Shown here: piece by piece, positions 15,081 through 21,071 of the stretch | Numbering within the stretch: position 1 is the stretch's first letter | Layout: each line of letters begins with the position of its first letter | IMG/VR virus record: IMGVR_UViG_3300048135_000354 | Span: 1-24,139 of that record | Direction: 5' to 3' (one strand) | Source of the DNA: a virus | DNA: 24,139 nucleotides | Translations under genes and position numbers: made by a program | Notes under the pieces: generated by a model | The model's input: the letters and a program-made list of their open reading frames with translations, nothing else | Databases searched by the model: none | Told to the model about the DNA's origin: nothing

Positions 15081-18000
15081 ATCGGATGACCGAGACTCTT
15101 CTTTTTTAGAAGCATACTTGAGAAGAATGTTTACAAAGTCCTCATCACTGACTTTACTTACGGCCTCGTCAAACAGAATCTGTTCCCTGCCACCACGGTC
15201 GTAATCATCGTAAGGTGCGACCTTATTTTTCTCTGGGTCTCTAGATCGTTTATTGACTCGTGCTGCCATTGGCCTTCTGCTCTTACTGTTTTCGGAGATA
15301 CCTCGTATTACATCAGAATACAGAGACAAGTCGCCTAGTCCCGTTACAGTCTTCGCACCAAGGGCTGCGTACGCATCTTGCTCGTCTTGCCAGAGTATGT
15401 CTTGCATGTAAGCAGCAGGCTGGCCCACCCTCTTAGCAGCATCTCGGGCGATCTTAATCATGTTCGATCGCCTAGTGCCTGCCCCCGGGTCTCCCATGAG
15501 GCTCCAGTCATTCTCTACTATTCCCTTGGCCGCTCTGTTTAGTTTTCCAACTGTTCCTGTTTTGTCCTTAAAGCCACCGTTCGCGTAGCTTCTAAGTCTG
15601 GCTTTAGACCATTCTTTTATAACGTCGTCAGGCTCTCCGGTCTTCTTCATCTTCTTGATAGATTCCTTTAAGACATTCTTATCAATTCCATGAAGAGCTT
15701 CTGGCTTGGCCCTACTAATTACTGCCGATATCTCAGAAGCCCGCTTTGCTCCGGCAGTCGAACTTGGAGGAACAACTAACTCTCCACTTGTTCGACCCCA
15801 TGTTCTCGTCCACCAGACATCTGCTGTCAGGTGATCTGTCTCGCCATTATTATTTGCATAGAACGGACCAACCTTTGGCCCGAAGACGCTAAATAATGGA
15901 ACCTTCTCTGAGACAACATAGTTCTTAGGACGAAAATCCTTTCCTGCTTCCTTGCCCATTAAGTCATTAAACAAAGACTCTGCTTCGTTAGAATCTAAGA
16001 CTGTGCCATTAAATAACTCTCGTGTTTTCTTTATACCTTCGCCAATGTCTACGCTACCGTCTGTTCTCTTACCGAGCCGCTCAACAACAGACATATACCT
16101 AGACAGTGACTTCTGTATCCCCGGTCCAGTTACTCCTAGCTTTGTGGAGGTCCTTAAATCGGTGTCATCGTTGAAGAACTTGTTTAAGAGACTGTCTGTT
16201 CTCTGCATATTGGAGAACGGACTGGCGTTAGGAGAAGTCAGAGCCTGAACTGATCGGAATAAATGCTCGGCATCCTCCGCTTCAATTGTCTGCCCATCTT
16301 TAGTCTTTCCACCTTTCACCTGAGGTATGATCTTGGAAAACTCCTCGATCTGTGCCGACCGCTCCTCGGGACTATAGAACTTTGCAGAGATTCCTCGGTT
16401 CATAGCACTCTCTGCTTGCGAAGCAATAGACTCTACAAGGTAGTCGTACTCGTTCTCACCAAGCTCTTTCACGGCAGTGTTTATAGTTGCTCCGCGATCT
16501 TCGCCCTGTTTTGCAGTCAGCAACTCGCCTGCTTTTGTCGTCGAGACCCACTCCCTGCCAGCAAATGAATAAACATCCTTGTCGTCTACAAACGTAGAGT
16601 CAATCTTTTTTCCATCACTAGAAAGCTTTGTCGGAGGGTTGTCGATTGCATCTTGGACAACGTTCCTTACCTTGTCGCCTTTACTCCACTTAAGCCCGGA
16701 GGACTTCGAAGTTTTCTCAGTAGTTTTTTCTTTTTTCTTAGAAGGCTTTTCTTTTGTGGCCGTAGACCCGCTGCCGTCCTCAGCAGCACAGTCATTTCCC
16801 GATCCGAACTTGCCTCCCTCCTGCCTGCCGCAATCTTCCCTGAACTCAATTACGGTGTCTAAGAAATCAAATAGTTCAAACGCCTCTACAGAGGAGTCTC
16901 TTTTTTCATTTCGCTTTCGCAGTGCATCCAACAACTTAAGTTTCTGTTGGAACTTCTTGTATCCAGTAGAGTCCTTCTTGCTAAAGTCCAAAGTCATCTT
17001 TGTGGACTGACCATTCATGGCCCACCACTGCTTACCCTCAGGGGTAGAAACAAGCTGTTGAATTGTGACGTCACCTCTGTCCTTGACGCTCTTAGGAATT
17101 ATTTCGTCAGGTATGCTGTCCTGTAATTTTCTAGACGGAAGTGGCCCATCGAAGCCAAACTGCGGCCATATCTTGTATCCCTGAAACGCATTGTCTCCGG
17201 GAGAGCCTGCTGCATCTAAAGCAATCCTGTCGGCACCCATTTCCTCAGCAGCCTTGGCTGAACTTAACGCATGCTCCGACATGACTGAAGCAACCTTGTA
17301 CCTAGTCTTGTCATCTAGGCTAGCAATGTTTTTCCCAACAGAAAATATGTTCCACTCAACTTCAAGGTCGCCATCTTCGTATTTATTGATATTAATCCTT
17401 GTTGAGGCAGTCCTATCATCTGGGTCTGTATCATCATCTGTTTCTGGAGTGAGGGGTATAGAAGACGCTACACCAATAGATGACTTTAAGTCTCCGTACT
17501 CATCATCCTCAAAGTCGAGATGAACCGAAGAGTCACGTACGTTTCCGGCTCCCGCTGCCAAGATGCTGGCAACATTAGATAGACCCATGCTTTCCAGTGT
17601 GCTTTTAACTGGCCCAACGCTTGAAACGTAACTCAGCTTGTCGGCACCCGAGTAATTCTTTAAATCCTCTTTCTTAACCTTTGTAGAGAAAGCTTTAGAT
17701 AACGTGCTAAGTAAGTCTTGCTTTCCGTCGCCTTGGGGAGACGTGCCGTCAGCCGCACAGTCGTTGCCTGAGCCAAACGTGCCGGAAGGAGTTCGCCCAC
17801 AGTCGTCGCGAGACTCTTCTAGTAAAGCCCCGGTCGATCCTTCTTCGAGTCCTTGTACCAAGCTGGGTCCAGTTCCTCCCCGTTCTTCTTGGCCACTTGC
17901 TCCGCGAACTTCCGGAACGCTCTGAACGCTTCCAGCTTGCCCCCGCCCGCTGGGATGTCGAACCGCTCCGCTTGCTTCTTCTCGTCGCTCATTGTTTTTT

Positions 18001-21000
18001 CCTTTTATTGTCTGGAAGGCTTGCAGGATCGTCCGCATCTCTGCTTCATCAAAATTATATTCTGAGGCCAGCATTCGTGCCAGCAAACTTCGGACAGTTT
18101 TTTCTCCGTGGTCGCTCAGTTCCTTTGCCCAATCCTCTTCATCCATAGAAGGTGCGTCTGGATCGTACACTTGGTCGATTGCTGCTGATTTTCTTGCAGC
18201 ATTAAACGCATTGTCATAGCCTTCCGGCTTATTGCTGTCTTTATTTTTGTACTTAACCCATGTCTCTTTGAACGTTCCAAGGTTAAAGACTGCTAACTGG
18301 CCAGACTTTCTCCCGGCGTCTAATGCTTTCTCGGCGTCCTTTTTGTCGAATCGAGTTGCCACGTCGATGTAGAAGGTTCCATCAGAAGACCAGCCTCCCA
18401 TGTACCTGTCGTCTCGTCCCTTGAATGCGTCATCATTGTTACTTAACCACTCTGCAAACTTCTCTGCTACTTCAGGAGACTTGATGTCTTTTTCTTTGAT
18501 CTGCGTCGATCGCTTCTTGTCGTCGTTTCTGAACTCTGACACCATGATTCCACTATCGGGCTGCTGTGCGTTCTGTGGGGAGATGGTGAAGCCGCTGGGG
18601 TTAGCGGAGATTGTTTTGAGTAGATTCGCGACGTCAAAGGTACTGGCGTCAGGTTTTGATTTTGGCTCAGATGAAGAGCCCGAATCACTTTCTTTTTTTG
18701 CCCCTCCGCTTTCATCTGAAGCACAATCGTTGCCCGATCCAAATTGACCGTCACCATCTCTTCCGCAATTACGTCCTTCAACTGTGATACCAAAGTCGTC
18801 GTCGTCATCGTCGTCTTCGTCTAGATCAGAAAGGTTTTTTAGAAACTGGCTTACCGCTGAATAAACTTGCTCTTCCTTCGGCGAAAGCTGTCGAACTTCA
18901 GTACCCCAGAAGTTTGCATCGCGGTATTGATTCTGTGCCTTACGGTCTCCGTATTTTGGTATCCGTACAAATACGGAATTACCAACGCTTATGGAGTCAG
19001 TTCCACCTGTTACTTCTTTTCCTGTAGCCTTGTCGTAGAAGAAGCCTGCTTTTTGTGGGTCGTACCCAACTGCTGTCCAAGAATCTATGTCCTTCGGAAT
19101 TGTCCTGTCTTTAGAGTACTTGCCTTTGACAGTCGCAAGAGGGAACTTACTGGAGTTGCCGGAAGCAACAAGAACAGCTTGCTTCTCTTTCGACTCGAAA
19201 GTTACAGGCCCAGAAAGCTTTGCAACTGAATCGTATCCTACAGGCGAGGGCTTGAAGCCTGACGAAGTCGACTCATGAACAGTGACCGCATACACGCCTT
19301 TTCTAGTAAACGTTGGGATGTCAATCCGCAACGCGACTGGTGACCCTTCGTCTAGTTCTCTGGCGGCACCAACCTTATCCTTCTTGTTTGACTGTATCGC
19401 TTCTTTTAGTTTCTCGTCTGATACTGGTTTAGCAAACTCCGAATTATTAGTGCCCTGAACGGGACGAAATGGAATCCACTTTTTAAGGATATCTGCACCG
19501 GCCTTTATGCTTTCAGGAAAGTCAGACGCTTTCTTTTTTTTAGTCTTTGGGCCACCCTCTTCAGCAGCACAATCATTGCCCGTGCCGAACTGACCTCCGC
19601 TTTCGCGGCCACAGCTAGCTGATCGACTTTCCTCTTTGCCTTCTTCTTCTTCTTCTTCCTCTACCTCAACAGCATCGACTTCCTTTACGGACTCTTCCCC
19701 CTTAGGCATCTCCTTAGGTGCTTCACCTGTCTGAACTCCCGGCAGAGAAGGTACGCCCTTTTCTTTTGACGGAGGGGCTCCTCCTCCTCCCATCATTGCT
19801 GCCATCGGGTCTTGCTTTGGCTTTCCTGCCTCTTCAAGAGGTTGTACGTTCATTGCGATGAAGTGAGTGTCTCCCTTTTCACCAAGTGATGGAAGGTTCT
19901 CTAGTTTTCTAATTTCATTAACGCTTAATATGCCAAGGCCCATCATCGTTGAGTAGTAAGAAGCTCGGCTGTTTGAATCCGCACGTAGCAGACCTCGTGT
20001 ATCGAATTCAGCAAAGAACAGGTCGTCATTCCATATGAGGCTCCTGCTTATTGCACTTTCTATTCTCTTGAGCCAAGGCAATAGTGTGTAAGTGATAAAC
20101 TCTTGCCCTTGCACCTCAAGGCTTCCGCCCGGGGTTCCTTGGATAAGATGCAGTGGCAATCGATAGACTCTTGCTATTTCTTCGCACTGGAATCTACGAC
20201 TATCAATAAACTGGCTTTGCTCTGCCGTGAAACCAATCTGCTCTGGCTTTAGGCCATTGGTAAGAACTGCTGTTTTGTAAGCTCTGTCTACACCCTTATG
20301 TAAACGCTCCCAGTTGTCGCGAAGACGCTCTGCTTGTTCTGCACCTAACGTTCCATCTGTTGTCAAAACAATTCCGGGCCTAGCTGAGTTTGCCCAATAC
20401 TTGCTTGCGTGTATTTCACACGCCCGTGCAAGTGCTATAGCCTCTCTTGCTACCTCGACAGGAACCATACCCTTAATGCCATCAGGCTCAGGCGTCCATC
20501 GGATGTGCATGATCTCATCTTGGGAGTACCGCTCATATCGGCCAGTTTCAGGATCGGTGTAGTTGTATCGAAGCCTACCATTCTCAAGACGCTCTACGTC
20601 CATCCGGCTTGGGTGAAGATTTGACATTTCACTGACTGACCCAAACTTGCCACTCTTGATGAGAGTGTAGTTGTTACCCCAAAGGGTAAGAGTCATCATC
20701 AGTTGCTCGAAAAACTCAAACTTGGTTTGCCATGCATTTGGTGCAAACGTAAGAACCTTGTTGAGAGGTACGTCAGCAGCTAGCTCTCTTTCGCCGTCTG
20801 GCTTCCTTCGATATACATGAACTGGCAGGCCTGCAATAGTTTCAGCAAGAATTCGGCAAGCTGCTAGTACGCATGTGCTTTCTAGTGCCGTCTCTGGAGT
20901 AACTCGAACCTCGGCATTTGTTCGCCATCGGCCTGAGTACGATTCGTCGCTAAACAAGAAGTTGTTCCAAGCTATCGACCGCATCTCGGGGGAGGGTTTT

Positions 21001-21071
21001 GATTCGTTCATCCCTCTCTCTGGAGTCCACACGGAATCAGATAGCACACCTCGTTTTTGTTCTTCACTCAC
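13911..21071 (-). CDS. Portal protein fused to five C-terminal modules (2386 residues)
   Basis: The start is GTG at 21071, overlapping the terminase stop (GTGA), with GGAG 11 bases upstream. Residues 1-430 are a complete HK97-type portal: TRANSITION features include VRVTPETALESTCVLAACRI, ETIAGLPVHVYRR, GNNYTLI, QGTPGGSLEVQGQEFITYTL and NEIRKLENLPSLG. Normal family members end near this point. Here a Pro/Gly/Glu linker follows (residues 430-486), then five modules beginning at C487, C769, C1091, C1414 and C1998, each with the tag CGRxxGGxFGxGNDCA preceded by E-x-R. Long linkers are Glu, Asp or Lys rich. The portal is the DNA entry ring, so these modules would hang from one capsid vertex, twelve copies each if uncut. 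Residues 1027-1090 are unusual, see the nested gene. An assembly or evolutionary fusion is possible, but no frame break is seen. Confidence 0.9.
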   Translation of the reverse strand: MSEEQKRGVLSDSVWTPERGMNESKPSPEMRSIAWNNFLFSDESYSGRWRTNAEVRVTPETALESTCVLAACRILAETIAGLPVHVYRRKPDGERELAADVPLNKVLTFAPNAWQTKFEFFEQLMMTLTLWGNNYTLIKSGKFGSVSEMSNLHPSRMDVERLENGRLRYNYTDPETGRYERYSQDEIMHIRWTPEPDGIKGMVPVEVAREAIALARACEIHASKYWANSARPGIVLTTDGTLGAEQAERLRDNWERLHKGVDRAYKTAVLTNGLKPEQIGFTAEQSQFIDSRRFQCEEIARVYRLPLHLIQGTPGGSLEVQGQEFITYTLLPWLKRIESAISRSLIWNDDLFFAEFDTRGLLRADSNSRASYYSTMMGLGILSVNEIRKLENLPSLGEKGDTHFIAMNVQPLEEAGKPKQDPMAAMMGGGGAPPSKEKGVPSLPGVQTGEAPKEMPKGEESVKEVDAVEVEEEEEEEGKEESRSASCGRESGGQFGTGNDCAAEEGGPKTKKKKASDFPESIKAGADILKKWIPFRPVQGTNNSEFAKPVSDEKLKEAIQSNKKDKVGAARELDEGSPVALRIDIPTFTRKGVYAVTVHESTSSGFKPSPVGYDSVAKLSGPVTFESKEKQAVLVASGNSSKFPLATVKGKYSKDRTIPKDIDSWTAVGYDPQKAGFFYDKATGKEVTGGTDSISVGNSVFVRIPKYGDRKAQNQYRDANFWGTEVRQLSPKEEQVYSAVSQFLKNLSDLDEDDDDDDDFGITVEGRNCGRDGDGQFGSGNDCASDESGGAKKESDSGSSSEPKSKPDASTFDVANLLKTISANPSGFTISPQNAQQPDSGIMVSEFRNDDKKRSTQIKEKDIKSPEVAEKFAEWLSNNDDAFKGRDDRYMGGWSSDGTFYIDVATRFDKKDAEKALDAGRKSGQLAVFNLGTFKETWVKYKNKDSNKPEGYDNAFNAARKSAAIDQVYDPDAPSMDEEDWAKELSDHGEKTVRSLLARMLASEYNFDEAEMRTILQAFQTIKGKNNERREEASGAVRHPSGRGQAGSVQSVPEVRGASGQEERGGTGPSLVQGLEEGSTGALLEESRDDCGRTPSGTFGSGNDCAADGTSPQGDGKQDLLSTLSKAFSTKVKKEDLKNYSGADKLSYVSSVGPVKSTLESMGLSNVASILAAGAGNVRDSSVHLDFEDDEYGDLKSSIGVASSIPLTPETDDDTDPDDRTASTRININKYEDGDLEVEWNIFSVGKNIASLDDKTRYKVASVMSEHALSSAKAAEEMGADRIALDAAGSPGDNAFQGYKIWPQFGFDGPLPSRKLQDSIPDEIIPKSVKDRGDVTIQQLVSTPEGKQWWAMNGQSTKMTLDFSKKDSTGYKKFQQKLKLLDALRKRNEKRDSSVEAFELFDFLDTVIEFREDCGRQEGGKFGSGNDCAAEDGSGSTATKEKPSKKKEKTTEKTSKSSGLKWSKGDKVRNVVQDAIDNPPTKLSSDGKKIDSTFVDDKDVYSFAGREWVSTTKAGELLTAKQGEDRGATINTAVKELGENEYDYLVESIASQAESAMNRGISAKFYSPEERSAQIEEFSKIIPQVKGGKTKDGQTIEAEDAEHLFRSVQALTSPNASPFSNMQRTDSLLNKFFNDDTDLRTSTKLGVTGPGIQKSLSRYMSVVERLGKRTDGSVDIGEGIKKTRELFNGTVLDSNEAESLFNDLMGKEAGKDFRPKNYVVSEKVPLFSVFGPKVGPFYANNNGETDHLTADVWWTRTWGRTSGELVVPPSSTAGAKRASEISAVISRAKPEALHGIDKNVLKESIKKMKKTGEPDDVIKEWSKARLRSYANGGFKDKTGTVGKLNRAAKGIVENDWSLMGDPGAGTRRSNMIKIARDAAKRVGQPAAYMQDILWQDEQDAYAALGAKTVTGLGDLSLYSDVIRGISENSKSRRPMAARVNKRSRDPEKNKVAPYDDYDRGGREQILFDEAVSKVSDEDFVNILLKYASKKEESRSSDCGRQDGGKFGKGNDCASDGSEGSPEEPSKKSPFGKDEQDWGSRRETEVWYPAKPLFAGAENLGKITLSDASDLKQQLGDSLKMSLPEAVMASGVPLFSSRDNDNSGKPELKIFPLRNGLAAEWSITGASTGEGYSKENQDMREEKDGDPVVAAMANRAISKTKKGLNHLSLENLLVHPDFQKKGFATESVVRSTSSPVDSIAMFAAREDSEDPKFRLVGYKVWPKFGYNASINRVRDSIDKSYEYKAMTEGKDLDFAASLIQEADDDLSKIMGGSTPRTLLDILSKEGGEAWWGKHGSDISLYFDTNPRSQSRLVRDDYLESKKKKKRNEQEMASGENASDWDATEEDKSALESVWKKYRESGLPGEADVERLEEAARAEEERKENGDS
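15033..15080 (-). repeat. Two-cysteine boundary tag, copy 5
   Basis: Residues 1998-2013 read CGRQDGGKFGKGNDCA, preceded by E1992-S-R-S1995. It opens the last, GNAT-like module. Confidence 0.85.
15081..16832 (-). other. Portal fusion module 4 (residues 1414-1997)
   Basis: This is the largest module, almost 600 residues. It has a Lys-rich linker, a mostly helical middle, then HLTADVWWTRTWGRTSGELV near residue 1747 and AAYMQDILWQDEQDAYAALG near 1886. The VWWTRTWGR and LWxxEQ..YAxLG blocks resemble a domain seen in large phage polyvalent proteins. Catalytic function cannot be assigned. Confidence 0.5.
16785..16832 (-). repeat. Two-cysteine boundary tag, copy 4
   Basis: Residues 1414-1429 read CGRQEGGKFGSGNDCA, preceded by E-F-R-E-D. 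It opens the largest module. Confidence 0.85.
16833..17801 (-). other. Portal fusion module 3 (residues 1091-1413), degenerate GNAT-like
   Basis: It shares GYKIWPQFGFDG (about 1297) and GKQWWAMNG (about 1348) followed by a TLDF strand and basic helix with module 5. The acetyl-CoA loop (Q/RxxGxA/G) that is visible in module 5 is not seen here, so it may be inactive or use another ligand. The C-terminal helix EAFELFDFLDTVIEFRE leads to the next tag. Confidence 0.5.
17754..17801 (-). repeat. Two-cysteine boundary tag, copy 3
   Basis: Residues 1091-1106 read CGRTPSGTFGSGNDCA, preceded by E-S-R-D-D. It follows the stretch that overlaps the nested gene. Confidence 0.85.
17819..17992 (-). CDS. Nested 57-residue gene in the +1 frame of the portal fusion
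   Basis: An ATG at 17992 opens a 57-residue frame (MSDEKKQAERFDIPAGGGKL, then EAFRAFRKFAEQVAKKNGEE, ending DPAWYKDSKKDRPGLY) and a TAG at 17819. AAGGA at 18000-18004 lies 7 bases upstream, a good ribosome binding site. The nested protein looks natural: balanced composition, an amphipathic helix and aromatic residues. The portal-fusion frame over the same bases is Ser/Gly/Arg/Glu-rich and has no visible fold. That contrast suggests the nested frame is the selected one. It could be a separate small virion or effector protein, or the remnant of a gene overprinted when modules were joined. I do not recognise its family. Confidence 0.55.
   Translation of the reverse strand: MSDEKKQAERFDIPAGGGKLEAFRAFRKFAEQVAKKNGEELDPAWYKDSKKDRPGLY
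17994..18000 (-). promoter_or_regulatory. Candidate -1 frameshift site AAAAAAC inside the portal fusion
   Basis: The portal frame reads GGA AAA AAC AAT, so A AAA AAC is in the right register for a -1 slip. After slipping the ribosome reads CAA and then TGA, stopping at once. That TGA overlaps the ATG of the nested gene (ATGA). Slippage would give a product of about 1028 residues, the portal plus modules 1 and 2, and could couple translation to the nested gene. An A-run is also where a sequencing indel would occur. Confidence 0.45.
18720..18767 (-). repeat. Two-cysteine boundary tag, copy 2
   Basis: Residues 769-784 read CGRDGDGQFGSGNDCA, preceded by E-G-R-N. It follows the Asp run that closes module 1. 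Confidence 0.85.
18768..19613 (-). other. Portal fusion module 1 (residues 487-768)
   Basis: After the tag comes a Lys-rich linker. A domain with LRIDIPTFTRKGVYAVTVHE follows, and then SWTAVGYDPQKAGFFYDKAT at about 666-685, followed by GNSVFVRIPKYGDR. The GYDP..xFYDKATG block is reminiscent of a domain I know from large polyvalent proteins of phages and conjugative elements. The module ends in an eight- to ten-residue Asp run near 749-760. Activity unknown. Confidence 0.55.
19566..19613 (-). repeat. Two-cysteine boundary tag, copy 1
   Basis: Residues 487-502 read CGRESGGQFGTGNDCA, preceded by E481-S-R-S484. It follows the Glu-rich linker after the portal. Confidence 0.85.
19782..21071 (-). 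other. HK97-type portal domain (residues 1-430)
   Basis: This part alone corresponds to a full-length portal. The clip and wing region includes NYTDPETGRYERYSQDEIMH and IHASKYWANSARPGIVLTTD, and the long-helix region includes FQCEEIARVYRLPLHLIQG. E29-M-R-S32 near the N-terminus matches the candidate protease motif and precedes the conserved fold. Confidence 0.9.

Larger units (their letters stand above)
17991..18767 (-). other. Portal fusion module 2 (residues 769-1027)
   Basis: After the tag and a Ser-rich linker, the domain reads NPSGFTISPQNAQQPDSGIM, later EKFAEWLSNNDDAFKGRDDR, YMGGWSSDGTFYIDVATRF near 889-907 and GQLAVFNLGTF. The GGWxxDGTFYIDV...AxxLGxxxGQxAVF pattern resembles a widespread phage/plasmid domain of unknown activity. 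It finishes with a helical segment MDEEDWAKELSDHGEKTVRS and MRTILQAFQTIKG just before the A AAA AAC site. Confidence 0.55.

Noticed and set aside
11874-19613. Two-cysteine tags as intein ends
   Set aside because: The modules lack a terminal His-Asn before a Cys, Ser or Thr and show no intein blocks. The tag recurs at module starts only.
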